Part shown: piece by piece, positions 1 to 9,822 of the stretch
Layout: the number at the start of each line of letters is the position of its first letter
Numbering within the stretch: the stretch's first letter is position 1
Origin: Flavobacterium sp. MDT1-60
GTDB taxonomy: Bacteria > Bacteroidota > Bacteroidia > Flavobacteriales > Flavobacteriaceae
DNA length: 64,000 bases
Reading direction: 5' to 3'
NCBI RefSeq assembly: GCF_014844035.1
Contig: NZ_CP062159.1
Coordinates: 434,001-498,000, forward strand
The notes under the pieces: generated by a model
Database searches by the model: none
Seen by the model: only the letters and a program-made list of their open reading frames with translations
Told to the model about the DNA's origin: nothing
Program-made: the position numbers and the translations under genes

Positions 1-1662
1 ATTATAATTGTAGCCATAAATGTCTCCTTCTTTTACTTTCCGATTTGGGTTTTGCAAATCAGATTGTGACTGATTTCCTTTATAAAACGGATCAATATCT
101 TCGAAATATTCTCCTCCGAGTAGATCTAAAAGATATTGAAAATTATGTGATTTCAGGTTTCGAAAAGTCACACCGCCATCAAAAGAAATATTAGTTGTTA
201 ACTGTGAATTCAAATTAGAACTTATTGCAAAAGTTATATCATCAGTTCTGTCTTCATATAAAACATAATGGCTTTGTGCTGGTTCATAATTTATAATGGT
301 TTGATCTGAATTTGCAATTTGTTTTTGATTGGCAAGATACATGTCGGTCCAGTCTATTTGTGAATTCTCTAAAAATGAAGTTTTACTTTTTTCTGCATTT
401 TCATAATCCGGAGTAAAAGCACCTGAAAATTCTCCTTTGTCTTTTGCGCAAAGCGAACTAAAATAACTCGGTAACTTTCTATAATAAGTCGGATCCGGAC
501 TGTCTGCTTTTTGATAATCGATATTGCTATTTCCGACTTTCCCAAACTGATACATTATACTTGAATTGAGATTTGTTTTTTCATCAATTTTAAAATAATG
601 ATTCAACATTAAAAGTGGCTCTTCAACCGTTTTTACTCTTGCATTTCGCTTTTCTCCATCCTGAAAACCCCAATAGGAATTGTATTTTTCGTTCGTTAAT
701 TGAGTTACTTCATCTGTGTTTGCCGAATTTTTCCCTCTAGAACTTGGTGTATAAAAACCTGTAAAATTTAAAGATTGTTTAGCATTTAATTTCTTTTCTA
801 CACTGACAAAAAAAGATTCTGCTTTGAAATTTGTTCCTTCAAAAAAACCTTCATCTGACCAGCGTTTTCCTGCTGAAATTGCATATGCCCAACCCATAGC
901 ATTCATTCCTGAAGCGTATGTCCCAATTGCTCGCCAATTGTATGAAGTATTACTGCCGGAAAACGTAAGCTGCCCTCCTTTTCTATACATTGATGCTCTG
1001 GTGAATATTTGCTGAGTACCTAAAATTCCTCCAAAAGTATAATTAGAAGGTGCCGTCCCGACAGAGAATTCCTGATTGCGAAGTACATTATTCAAACCTC
1101 CCCAATTGTTCCATTGTGGTCTTCCGTCATAAAGTTTATTCATGACCATACCGTTGAGCATCATGGTTCCGTTTTCACTATCGAGACCACGAACCCTAAA
1201 TCGGGCCTGACCCCAATTGAAAGCCGAAGCCTGCATAAAAGCATCTTTTGAAGACTGCAAAAGCCCTGAAGTCATTTCAGATGAACTATTATCATCTGTT
1301 AGATCACTATCCAATAAAGTAATTAAAGCAGCTGGCGTTTCATCTGAGAAATTATCTTCCAGCTGTAGTATTCCGAGGTTAACTTTAAATCCCAAATTGG
1401 ATTCCAGTTTCAAAAGCAAATCTTTGTAACCCTGGCTGTGAATTAATAAAAGTTGTTCTCCTTTTATTTGAGAATGCAGTTCGAACCTTCCATCTGATGC
1501 TGTAAGTTGTGTTAAAGAAGAATTTTGAATAGAGACAACAACATTCTCTATAGGATTTTGTGTTTTAGCATCAATAACGAATCCAAAAAAAGTCGTTTCT
1601 TCTTGTGCGAAAATTGGAATAAAAGGCAGAAAAATAAAAAACAGCAGGTAACTTTTTCTCAT
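1..1662 (-). CDS. TonB-dependent receptor, N-terminal part (cut by window edge)
   Basis: An open frame of 554 codons runs from an ATG at 1662 to base 1 without a stop, so the C-terminal barrel lies outside the window. The protein starts with a signal peptide (MRKSYLLFFIFLPFIPIFAQ). A carboxypeptidase-regulatory-like beta-sandwich follows at about residues 25-105, then a plug-like region containing FRVRGLDSENGTMMLNGM, as in Bacteroidota TonB-dependent receptors that import large substrates across the outer membrane. No SusD partner is visible. The substrate cannot be told. The receptor class is quite certain; the role is inferred from family only. Confidence 0.85.
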   Translation of the reverse strand, partial: MRKSYLLFFIFLPFIPIFAQEETTFFGFVIDAKTQNPIENVVVSIQNSSLTQLTASDGRFELHSQIKGEQLLLIHSQGYKDLLLKLESNLGFKVNLGILQLEDNFSDETPAALITLLDSDLTDDNSSSEMTSGLLQSSKDAFMQASAFNWGQARFRVRGLDSENGTMMLNGMVMNKLYDGRPQWNNWGGLNNVLRNQEFSVGTAPSNYTFGGILGTQQIFTRASMYRKGGQLTFSGSNTSYNWRAIGTYASGMNAMGWAYAISAGKRWSDEGFFEGTNFKAESFFVSVEKKLNAKQSLNFTGFYTPSSRGKNSANTDEVTQLTNEKYNSYWGFQDGEKRNARVKTVEEPLLMLNHYFKIDEKTNLNSSIMYQFGKVGNSNIDYQKADSPDPTYYRKLPSYFSSLCAKDKGEFSGAFTPDYENAEKSKTSFLENSQIDWTDMYLANQKQIANSDQTIINYEPAQSHYVLYEDRTDDITFAISSNLNSQLTTNISFDGGVTFRNLKSHNFQYLLDLLGGEYFEDIDPFYKGNQSQSDLQNPNRKVKEGDIYGYNYN

Positions 1663-1870
1663 AAAACACAATTTACTTTGAATACTAATTTTAAATTAAA
1701 ATGATTTGGGCTAACAAAACATTTCAATTCTGATTCAAAGGATAAAATGGTTTTTGGTCAATTTAAAACTCAGCGAGACAAAAGTTTTAAAATTCAAATA
1801 TAGACAAAAAAATTATACGAAAGTTATTTCTTACAAAATAATATGTGTTTGAAAAAGAGTACACAGCGTT

Positions 1871-3139
1871 TTATTGGGCAACTCTAATTTTAGAAACCAT
1901 AAAAGCAATCAAAACACCAAAAATTCCGATAAAGGCAAAAGAAAACTGAAGTCCAAAATTTTGAGCAATATGTCCAATTACAGGAGGTCCCATTAAAAAT
2001 CCCAGAAAGCTAACACTTGAAACTATCGTTAACGCTTCTCCGGGTGGAACTGTTGGATTTTTTCCGGCCATACTATAAACCGTTGGAACAATAGTTGCAA
2101 CGCCTAAACCAACAGCCATAAAAGCGATAGTACATGGAATAATATAAGGAAGAAAAACGGCTGTAAAAAGTCCGGCAGAAATCATAACACCACTAATTTG
2201 CATGACACGTTCACGTCCAAATTTGTTAATCAGACCGTCACCTAAAAAACGTCCGCTGGCCATCATAATCATAAAGGATGTGTATCCTAAAATTACCAAT
2301 GGTCCGGGTGCTTTTACGATATCTTTAAAGTAAACTCCGCTCCAGTCAAACATTACACCTTCGCTCGCCATACTGCAAAAACCAATTACGCCAAGCCAGA
2401 TTAAAGCACTGTCTGGTTTTACAAATAATTTTTTTCCTTCAGACGTTTTATGTTTGATTTTTTCTTTGGCTCTGACCAAAAATTTAAAATTAAAAGCGAC
2501 CATAAGTAGTACTACTGCTCCAACAATTAAGAAATGATGAAGTGGTGTAAGGTTTAAAGCTAACATTCCCAAACCAACTAAAGCTCCTGTAAATCCGGCG
2601 AAACTCCACATACCATGAAAAGAAGACATGATTGTTTTTTTGAAAAGTACTTCAGTATAAACACCTTGTGTATTTACAGCAATATTGGCAAGATTCCCGA
2701 ACAGCCCAAACAAAAACAAACCCACTGATAACTGAAAGGCTGTTGTTGCCAGGCCTAAATTGGCGAGACACAAAACATACATTATTAAGGAGAAAACTAA
2801 AATGCGATGACTACCAAATTTGGTTACCATTTTTCCTGAAAAAGGCATAATCACCAATTGCCCCATTGGCAAAGCAAAAAGTATAGAACCCAAATCGCCT
2901 TCGGTTAAATGCAATGCTGTTTTTATATCCGGAATTCGGCTTGCCCACGTTGCAAAACTTAACCCCATTCCGAAATAAAACATTCCCACAGCAAAACGAA
3001 TTCGGTTTAAATAAGAAGCTTTGGCTTCTCTATAGACTTTCTTGATTTTCCCTTTGGTTTGGAAAAGTGATAATGGATTGAAGCTGATCAAAATGATGGT
3101 TTTTTGGATTTCTTGCATAAAAATACAAAAAATGTACAT
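1871..3139 (-). CDS. MFS transporter
   Basis: A 422-residue very hydrophobic protein with about 12 predicted membrane segments and the glycine-rich spacing of the major facilitator superfamily (GMGLSFATWASRIPDIK near residue 57, and GRFLGDGLINKFGRERV in the middle loop, which resembles the MFS cytoplasmic-loop motif). It resembles the YbjJ/fucose-permease-like branch, but the substrate is not predictable. ATG codons at 3139 and 3118 are both possible; the later one removes seven residues. It stands alone, convergent with nothing, 268 bases from the next gene on the same strand. Confidence 0.8.
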   Translation of the reverse strand: MYIFCIFMQEIQKTIILISFNPLSLFQTKGKIKKVYREAKASYLNRIRFAVGMFYFGMGLSFATWASRIPDIKTALHLTEGDLGSILFALPMGQLVIMPFSGKMVTKFGSHRILVFSLIMYVLCLANLGLATTAFQLSVGLFLFGLFGNLANIAVNTQGVYTEVLFKKTIMSSFHGMWSFAGFTGALVGLGMLALNLTPLHHFLIVGAVVLLMVAFNFKFLVRAKEKIKHKTSEGKKLFVKPDSALIWLGVIGFCSMASEGVMFDWSGVYFKDIVKAPGPLVILGYTSFMIMMASGRFLGDGLINKFGRERVMQISGVMISAGLFTAVFLPYIIPCTIAFMAVGLGVATIVPTVYSMAGKNPTVPPGEALTIVSSVSFLGFLMGPPVIGHIAQNFGLQFSFAFIGIFGVLIAFMVSKIRVAQ

Positions 3140-3205
3140 TGTTGATCAAATAAGACCATAGTTCCTCAATTTATAACGTTATATGTTTATAAATTCTTTG
3201 CGATT

Positions 3206-3400
3206 GGCCGCAGATTTGACAGATTAGAACGGATTGACGCGGATTATATATAGTCTTAAATAAAAAAAGTTGCCACTAATTACACTAATTTTCACGAATT
3301 ATATTAGTCTCAAACTGAAAAAAAATTAGTGAAAATTAGTGTAATTAGTGGCAAACAAAAATCCGTGCTAAACCTGTTTTAATCCGTCAAATCCACGGCT
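3206..3400. repeat. nested palindromic intergenic repeat, copy 1
   Basis: Inner arms 3270-3295 and 3329-3354 are perfect 26-base reverse complements beginning TTGCCACTAATT. Outer arms, about 3206-3245 and 3361-3399, are imperfect reverse complements carrying CAGATTTGACAGATT-like words. A second copy with the same nested plan lies at 4468-4628, so the two bracket the oxidoreductase gene between them. Confidence 0.75.
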
Positions 3401-3408
3401 AATTTTAT

Positions 3409-4449
3409 TTACAAATTAATTACCTTCTGTTGTGCATTACTTGCAATAGCGGCTTCAATAATCTGCATTACTTTTACACCGTCTTGTGCGGTAACTGGCT
3501 CTGTTTTATTGTTTACGATGGAATCATAAACACCGTCAAAAAACGAAAAGTAATTCCCTTGAAGTGTTGGTATTTTTTCTCGGATTTCTTCTCCGTTGAT
3601 TTCTGTATGTAAAAGTCCTTGCAGGGCTTCAGATTCCGTTCCCCACGTATCTAAATTTGGTTTTTTACCGATTTTTAATTCATCTTCCTGAACATCACCA
3701 CGAGGTTTTAAGAAAGATCCTTTTTTACCGTGAATTGTATATGCAGGATTAGCTTCTCTCACAAAAAAACCTGCTTTTAACCTCACTCTGAAATTATCAT
3801 AAATCAACAATAAATCGATCCAGTCATCGACCAAAGAATTCTCTCTGGTATAACGAATATCTCCAAAAACTGACTTTGGAGAACCAAACAAACAAACTGC
3901 CTGATCTATTAAATGTGGACCTAAGTCTTTCAGAATTCCTGCTCCGTCATTGGCTGTTTCTTTATGCGCTTTTGGACTTAATACTGGATTGTATCTGTCA
4001 AAATGGAATTCGGCTTCAACCAAATCTCCCAAGACACCCTCCTGAATTATTTTCTGAATGGTTTTAAAATCGCTGTCCCATCTTCTGTTTTGGAAAACGG
4101 CCAATTTTAATCCTTTTTCTTTGGCAATTGAAGCTAATTCTTCGGCTTCAGCCACCGTTGTTGTAAATGCTTTTTCGACAACCGCATGTTTTCCGGCTAA
4201 AAGTACTTTTTTAGCATATTCATAATGGGTTCCAACTGGTGTGTTTACTATTACCAAATCGACATCATCTGCTAATAAATCATCGATTGTTGGATAACTT
4301 TTTACATAAGGATAATCTTCCTGAATAAGATTTTTGGTTCGTTCCCAGGAACCTAATAATTCAAATCCCGGATGAATGTCTAAAAATGGAGCGTGAAAAA
4401 CTTTCCCTGACATTCCGTATGATAATAGTGCTGTTTTTATTTTTTGCAT
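3409..4449 (-). CDS. Gfo/Idh/MocA family oxidoreductase
   Basis: A 346-residue NAD(P)-dependent dehydrogenase of the Gfo/Idh/MocA family. The N-terminal Rossmann fold opens with ALLSYGMSGKVFHAPFL. GKHAVVEKAFTTT corresponds to the usual EKP motif, here EKA, and DLGPHLIDQA is the conserved motif of the C-terminal catalytic domain. Length is normal. The start SYGMSGKVFHAPF resembles the YdgJ/YhhX-type inositol or sugar dehydrogenase branch, but the substrate is inferred only. The gene is bracketed by two copies of a nested palindromic repeat and has no obvious operon partner. Confidence 0.85.
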   Translation of the reverse strand: MQKIKTALLSYGMSGKVFHAPFLDIHPGFELLGSWERTKNLIQEDYPYVKSYPTIDDLLADDVDLVIVNTPVGTHYEYAKKVLLAGKHAVVEKAFTTTVAEAEELASIAKEKGLKLAVFQNRRWDSDFKTIQKIIQEGVLGDLVEAEFHFDRYNPVLSPKAHKETANDGAGILKDLGPHLIDQAVCLFGSPKSVFGDIRYTRENSLVDDWIDLLLIYDNFRVRLKAGFFVREANPAYTIHGKKGSFLKPRGDVQEDELKIGKKPNLDTWGTESEALQGLLHTEINGEEIREKIPTLQGNYFSFFDGVYDSIVNNKTEPVTAQDGVKVMQIIEAAIASNAQQKVINL

Positions 4450-4467
4450 TTTGTATGGTATTTAGTT

Positions 4468-4628
4468 TTTGCCACAGATTTCACAGATTAAAGGGATTAA
4501 AAAAGGTTGCCACTAATTGCACGAATTTAGACGAATTTTTTTTTCTTAGTTTGGGCACAATATAATTAGTGTAAATTCGTGAAATTAGTGGCAAAAAAAT
4601 CATTTTAATCTGTGAAATCTGTGGCAAA
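4468..4628. repeat. nested palindromic intergenic repeat, copy 2
   Basis: Outer arms 4468-4490 and 4606-4628 are perfect 23-base reverse complements (starting TTTGCCACAGATTTCACAG). Inner arms 4507-4527 and 4573-4593 (starting TTGCCACTAATT) match with one mismatch. Same nested organisation as 3206-3400, lying in the gap between the oxidoreductase and the flavin reductase and ending five bases from the reductase stop codon. Confidence 0.75.
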
Positions 4629-4632
4629 TAAA

Positions 4633-5706
4633 TTATTTAATCTTAGCTCGTTCGTATTGTTTTGGCCATTGAATGTCTTCGTTTAGATCTTTGGCAAAAT
4701 CTAAAGGTAAGTTAGGATTTCTTAAAGATTCTCTGGCGAATAAAACCAAATCGGCCTGATCGTTATTTAAAATTTCTTCGGCTTGTATAGCATGCGTTAT
4801 TAAACCAACTGCTCCCGTTAAAATATTTGCTTCTTTTTTGATTTTCTCTGCAAACGGAACCTGATAATTTGGGTGCAATGGAATTTGCTGATGTGAAACT
4901 AAACCACCTGATGAAACATCAATTAAATCTACTCCTTTTTCTTTTAAGATTTCCGAAAGTTTCACAGATTCTTCCGGACTCCATCCGCCTTCTGCCCAGT
5001 CTGTAGCTGAAATTCGGACAAACAATGGTAAGTCTGAAGGCCATTCTGATTGAACTGCTTCTAAAATTTCCAAAGTCAATCGAATTCTGTTTTCAAAGCT
5101 TCCTCCGTATGCATCTGTTCTGTTATTCGTTAACGGAGAAAGAAATTGATGCAACAAATAGCCATGTGCACCATGAATCTCTACAACCTTATAACCCGCT
5201 TCAACGGCTCTTTTGGTTGCTGATTTAAAATCAGAAATCACTTTTTGGATTCCGTCTCTATCTAAAGCTGTTGGAAGAAAAGGTTCACCATCATGATATG
5301 GAATCGCGCTTGAAGAAACCGTCTGCCATCCGCCCTGATCGAAATCTAATTTTTTATTGCCTTCCCAAGGAGCAGAAACACTGGCTTTTCGACCGGCATG
5401 CGCTAACTGAATTCCGGGAATTGAATTTTGAGAAACGATAAACTGGTTGATCGATTTTAATTTTTCAATGTGTTCATCTTTCCAGATTCCTAAATCGGAA
5501 GGTGAAATTCGGGCTTCGGGTGAAACGGCTGTGGCTTCCTGAATAATCAGTCCAACGCCCCCGCTGGCACGGCTTCCTAAATGTACCAAATGCCAATCGT
5601 TTGCAAATCCGTCAACTGCAGAATATTGACACATAGGCGAAATAACGATTCTGTTTTTTAAAGTAATTTTTTTTATGGTGAGTGGAGAAAATAATAATGA
5701 GGCCAT
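4633..5706 (-). CDS. namA: NADH:flavin oxidoreductase, old yellow enzyme family (YqjM/NamA type)
   Basis: A 357-residue TIM-barrel FMN enzyme that reduces activated C=C bonds. SPMCQYS places Cys26 and Tyr28 at the positions used by YqjM-type enzymes to tune FMN and bind substrate; HAGRKAS and EIHGAHGYLLHQFLSPLTNNR carry the conserved substrate-binding histidines and FMN contacts. LFVRISATDW and VGLITHAIQAEEIL complete the barrel motifs. Length is normal for the YqjM subclass. It is probably monocistronic, with repeats on its 3' side. The physiological substrate is unknown. Confidence 0.88.
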   Translation of the reverse strand: MASLLFSPLTIKKITLKNRIVISPMCQYSAVDGFANDWHLVHLGSRASGGVGLIIQEATAVSPEARISPSDLGIWKDEHIEKLKSINQFIVSQNSIPGIQLAHAGRKASVSAPWEGNKKLDFDQGGWQTVSSSAIPYHDGEPFLPTALDRDGIQKVISDFKSATKRAVEAGYKVVEIHGAHGYLLHQFLSPLTNNRTDAYGGSFENRIRLTLEILEAVQSEWPSDLPLFVRISATDWAEGGWSPEESVKLSEILKEKGVDLIDVSSGGLVSHQQIPLHPNYQVPFAEKIKKEANILTGAVGLITHAIQAEEILNNDQADLVLFARESLRNPNLPLDFAKDLNEDIQWPKQYERAKIK

Positions 5707-5798
5707 ATAATGTAACTTTTAATGATTTTACACTACCAATTGAGTAGATAGTGCTTAAAAAAGTAAAGTTAAAGCTTCTTCTTAAAAGGAGAAATCTA

Positions 5799-5823
5799 AA
5801 TGTTTATTAATTAACAAACATTT
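5799..5823 (-). terminator. AT-only inverted repeat at the end of the ABC exporter gene
   Basis: Arms AAATGTTT and AAACATTT flank a 10-base AT centre and overlap the stop codon of the C39 exporter gene. The stem has few G-C pairs, so terminator function is uncertain. Confidence 0.35.
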
Positions 5824-7972
5824 AAAGTAAATTCTGTTTACTCCAAAGATTATAATATTCTGATTTCTGTTCTAATAAAGTGATGTGATTTCCAGATTCA
5901 ACAATAGTTCCATTTTTCATTACTAATATTGTATCCGCATTTGCAATTGTACTTAAACGATGTGCAATAACAATTATAGTTTTCCCTCCCTCTTTAAAAT
6001 TATCTATAACTTCTTTTACAATTTTTTCTGAACTAGTATCCAATGATGATGTTGCTTCATCCATTAATAAAATTTCAGGGTTTTTGTATAATGCTCTGGC
6101 AATTGCAATGCGCTGTTTTTGTCCGCCAGATAACATTGCGCCATTTTCACCTATTTGTGTTTCAAAACCATTTGGCAGCTTTTCTACAAATTCAGTAATT
6201 CCTAATTGTTTGGATAGATCTAAAATTCTTTGAATATTGGGAAATGAATCTCCTAGAGCAATATTGTCTGTTATATTTCCTGAGAATAAATTAAGCTGCT
6301 GCGGAATCACTCCAATGTATTGTCTTAAACTTTTATAATGAATAAATTGAGTATCATAATCTCCAATGTGTATTTTGCCTTCTTTAATTGGATACAAATT
6401 TTGAAGAAGTGAAATTAAAGTTGTTTTTCCGCTGCCACTTTCCCCAACGATAGCCGTTATTTCATTTTTCCTGAATGTTGCATTGAAATTTTTAAAAACT
6501 TCGGCTCGAGAACCATAACGAAAAGAAACATTTTCAAATTTTATATCTCCAATATTTTCTTTTTGCAATTCAATTTTGTTTTCGGTTTTTTCTCTTTCCA
6601 AGTCCATTATTTCAAAAAGTCTATCCGCAGCAATTAATGCGTTTTGAGCCGTTTTATTCATTCCAATGAACGAAGCAACTGGCGAAGTAAAATAACCTAT
6701 TAAAGCGTAAAAAGAGAATAATTCTCCGGGAGTAATAGCTCTGTCAATTACATATCCAGATCCAATCCAGATTAAAGTAATTGTAAATACAGACGATAGA
6801 AATTGCGAGGAAGTATTTGCGAAAACACTATTTAGACCCGATTTATAACTTGTAAATAATAATTTTACAAACTTGTTTTCGGTTTTCATATTTGAAAAGT
6901 CTTCAATGCCAAATTCTTTTACTGTTCTAATATGTGTAACACTCTCTACTAATTGCGTTTGCAGTTCGGCAGCATTTTCCATAATTCTTCTCTCCACCTT
7001 TTTATTGAATTTATTTAAAATAAAATAAATTGCGATATAAAATGGAATCACAAGTAAAATTATCAGAGCTAATTTCCAATAGTAAGTAAACATCAACGTG
7101 AATGAAAAAATCACTACAAAAACATTTACAATCATATCAATTGCTGCTTCATTGATAAAAGAACGTATTTTTACTGCGTCATTTATTCGGGATGTAATTT
7201 CTCCTATTTGCATAGTATCAAAAAAACGCTGTGGCAAATGGAGCAGATGTTTGTAATAACCAAGAATTAATTTGGCATCAATTAACTGCCCCGTTTTCAT
7301 TACAAAAATGTTTTTTTTAGCACCAATATAAGCTTGCAATAAGATAATAGCAATCATAGAAATACTTAATAAATTAAGTAAATTTCTATTGCCATCCACC
7401 AAAACATAATCTGTTATTTTTTGAATATAAATTGACATTGCCAAACCCAAAACAGTAAATACTATCGCACCAATCAAAACCTGAATTAAGACAGTTTTAT
7501 GTGGTTGGATTAAATTCCAAAAACGTTTTACAGACGACGTTTTTTCATTAGTTGTTTTAAAATCATTTTTTGGCGCAAAAAGAATCAATACACTTGACCA
7601 TATTTTTTGAAAATCTTCAAAAGTATAAGATTCCATCTTGCCAAACCCAGGATTCATAACTATGACTTTAGATTTCTGCACTTTATAAATTACAACATAA
7701 TGATGCAATTGTTCTTTTGTAATGATATGTGCAATGGCTGGAAGCGGGATTTTATCTAATGAATCTAAACCTCCTTTTACGCCTTTTGCAGCAAAACCCA
7801 TTTTTTCAGCCGCTTCAATAATTCCTAATACATTTGTACCTCGTTTGTCTGTATTGGCATATTGACGGATTCTTGCTATAGGAAGATTAACCTTGTAATG
7901 ATTTCCGATAGAAGCCAGACAAGCAGCACCACAATCTTTAATATCATGTTGTTTTATTTTTATTGAAGCCAT
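5822..7972 (-). CDS. C39-peptidase-containing bacteriocin ABC exporter
   Basis: A 716-residue peptidase-cleavage/ATP-binding transporter that would cut double-glycine leaders and export the core peptide. Residues 1-135 form the C39 peptidase: QHDIKDCGAAC gives Cys14, LHHYVVIY the histidine; the third triad position, usually Asp-Pro, reads Asn-Pro (VMNPGFG). A six-helix exporter domain follows, then the ATPase with GESGSGKTT, LSGGQKQRIAIARAL, LLMDEATSSLD and the H-loop VIAHRLST. Its ATG lies two bases after the stop of the HlyD-type gene, so they are co-transcribed. The peptide at 9859-10089 is the obvious cargo. Activity may be lost if the broken adaptor is essential. Confidence 0.9.
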   Translation of the reverse strand: MASIKIKQHDIKDCGAACLASIGNHYKVNLPIARIRQYANTDKRGTNVLGIIEAAEKMGFAAKGVKGGLDSLDKIPLPAIAHIITKEQLHHYVVIYKVQKSKVIVMNPGFGKMESYTFEDFQKIWSSVLILFAPKNDFKTTNEKTSSVKRFWNLIQPHKTVLIQVLIGAIVFTVLGLAMSIYIQKITDYVLVDGNRNLLNLLSISMIAIILLQAYIGAKKNIFVMKTGQLIDAKLILGYYKHLLHLPQRFFDTMQIGEITSRINDAVKIRSFINEAAIDMIVNVFVVIFSFTLMFTYYWKLALIILLVIPFYIAIYFILNKFNKKVERRIMENAAELQTQLVESVTHIRTVKEFGIEDFSNMKTENKFVKLLFTSYKSGLNSVFANTSSQFLSSVFTITLIWIGSGYVIDRAITPGELFSFYALIGYFTSPVASFIGMNKTAQNALIAADRLFEIMDLEREKTENKIELQKENIGDIKFENVSFRYGSRAEVFKNFNATFRKNEITAIVGESGSGKTTLISLLQNLYPIKEGKIHIGDYDTQFIHYKSLRQYIGVIPQQLNLFSGNITDNIALGDSFPNIQRILDLSKQLGITEFVEKLPNGFETQIGENGAMLSGGQKQRIAIARALYKNPEILLMDEATSSLDTSSEKIVKEVIDNFKEGGKTIIVIAHRLSTIANADTILVMKNGTIVESGNHITLLEQKSEYYNLWSKQNLL

Positions 7973-7974
7973 TT

Positions 7975-9114
7975 TTATTTATTTGATATTTGTTTTGGGT
8001 TTAACCAATCGTCTGTTTTATCAAATAATAAATCGAATAAACTTCTTCGGGTTATTATATATCTGGTAGTTAATGTCATTCCTTTCGAAACATTGGCTTT
8101 ATATCCGGATTTTAATTTTAACGTCTTTGAATCTAAAGCACAACGGATTTTAAAAAAAGCCTGCTCGCCTTGTATTGTTATATTTTGATCGATATCTATT
8201 ACTTTCCCTTGTAAAAGACCCCATTGATTATAATTGAAAGCGTCAAACTGAAATTTTACTTTTTGACCTTCTTTAATAAGGCCAATATCATTGGGAGAGA
8301 CATTACTTTCGACGATAAGCTGGTCGGCCGAAGAAATTGTAGCAATTGATTGTGACGCATTTATAAAAGAACCACATTGAACTCCAGAGAAATTTTCTAT
8401 TGTTCCAGAAATAGGAGCTAAAACAGCATAATTGTTAGATTCAATATTTATTTTGGCAACAGCTCCGTTAAGATTCTTTAACCTATCTTCTAAATCTCTT
8501 TTTTGATTTTCCCAAGTTGATTTTTTTTGGCTCGTATAACTTTGTAAGGCCTGTGACGCTAAACGTAATTCATATTCGTATTTTTCAAACTCTGCTTTTG
8601 CAATGATATCCTTATCATATAATATTCTGTTTCGATCATAGTTAATTTGAGCTTGTGATAGTTTACTTTGAAATTCAATTTTACCAATCTGAAAATTAGA
8701 AAAATCTTCCTTTGCTGTAGATGTTAATAAATGGGCAGTTTTATTTTGTATCAGATTAGAAATATCGTTTTGTAATGCTGAAATATTTCGATATAAAGTG
8801 TCTTGCGTTTTTTTATCAGTTTCTAAATTTTCTTTTGAGATTTTTATAAGTGTATCTCCTTTTTGAACAATTGTATTATTTTTGAAAGACAGCCATGTAA
8901 TTCACCCATTTACAATTGTAGTTATAGGAACGTTATCAGTTTTACTTCTTAAAATACCACGACTTTGACTGCTAATATTCACTTTAATTATTGGTAATAA
9001 TCCTAAGAAAATTAATACCGCTAAAACAATTATTAAATATATTGATAAACTTTTGGTATGGTTTTTTGATAATAAATTTTCGAGTGTGTTTACGGGATCT
9101 GAATTGAAATTCAT
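7975..9114 (-). pseudogene. HlyD-family secretion adaptor, interrupted by an in-frame TGA
   Basis: One frame of 380 codons from ATG at 9114 to TAA at 7975-7977 encodes a complete HlyD-like membrane-fusion protein except for a TGA at 8902-8904 (codon 71, context IVNG-stop-ITWLSFKNN). Before it are a cytoplasmic tail and a membrane anchor (about residues 24-42); after it come the lipoyl half-motif, a long coiled coil, and a C-terminal barrel with APISGTIENFSG. The family usually has Arg or another residue after NG, so one substitution (CGA or AGA to TGA) explains the stop. Coding quality continues to the end, so the change is recent or a sequencing error. It sits immediately before the exporter gene. 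Confidence 0.85.
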
Positions 9115-9224
9115 AAATTTTCATTATACTTAAAAGTAAAACTAGAGTCAACCAATCTTTTTACAATTATACATTTGTAGATAAAACAAATTATTCTATA
9201 CAAAGAAGAAAATTCGAAGTAAGA

Positions 9225-9668
9225 CTACTTTTTCTCAGTATACGTGAATTTATCAAAATTCGTAGGTAATTCATTTGTAATAGTCAATTTATTGGAAGTT
9301 ATAGTAGGTTTGATTTTAATAACTTTTGTTCTATCATCAATCTCTATTTTATCTATGCTTCTTATATTAACAATATCAAGATGCAGGACTTTGAAGTTAT
9401 AATTTCCTTTTTTAAGATCAATAATAATATACTCACTTGCTCGTAATTGGCCTAATGGTTTATCGTCAATCCAAATATTTAATCTTGAAGTGTTATCGAC
9501 TTTATGCAAAATATCGGCTCCATTGTATATTAACACCTTACCATTTCCCAGTTTATCCAATTCAACTTTTTCAAAACCGTTTTTAATAAAAGTATATTCA
9601 GAAGGAATAGACGTTAAACCACATGAACATACTAAAAATAATGTAAAAAAAAGCAAAATATGTTTCAT
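9225..9668 (-). CDS. small putative lipoprotein in the bacteriocin locus
   Basis: From the ATG at 9668 it encodes 147 residues beginning MKHILLFFTLFLVCSC, a lipoprotein signal ending in LVCSC; an earlier ATG at 9692 would add eight residues. The mature part is beta-rich (KVLIYNGADIL, RLNIWIDDKPLGQLRASEYIIIDLKKGNYNFKVLHLD), resembling the short PEGA-like or DUF2846-like folds in which a decorated strand is followed by a GxYxF-type turn. I do not recognise the family with confidence. Lying between the leader peptide and the export genes, it could be an immunity protein, but that rests on position alone. Confidence 0.65.
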   Translation of the reverse strand: MKHILLFFTLFLVCSCGLTSIPSEYTFIKNGFEKVELDKLGNGKVLIYNGADILHKVDNTSRLNIWIDDKPLGQLRASEYIIIDLKKGNYNFKVLHLDIVNIRSIDKIEIDDRTKVIKIKPTITSNKLTITNELPTNFDKFTYTEKK

Positions 9669-9822
9669 TGTTTTCAAAAAGTAATTTCTCATTTTGTGAT
9701 TGGTATTTAGGTTTAATTTTTAGAATATTTAGTTTAAAAATTGTAAATATTTTTTTTATGGGATTCTTATTTGAAAGACAAAATATAGTTCAAATAGTAG
9801 AATATTTAAATTATTGAAAGAT

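Noticed and set aside
824..1015. Plus-strand 63-codon ORF, and 1217-1429, inside the receptor gene
   Set aside because: Antisense shadows of the TonB receptor frame, which runs unbroken on the other strand with a signal peptide and family domains.
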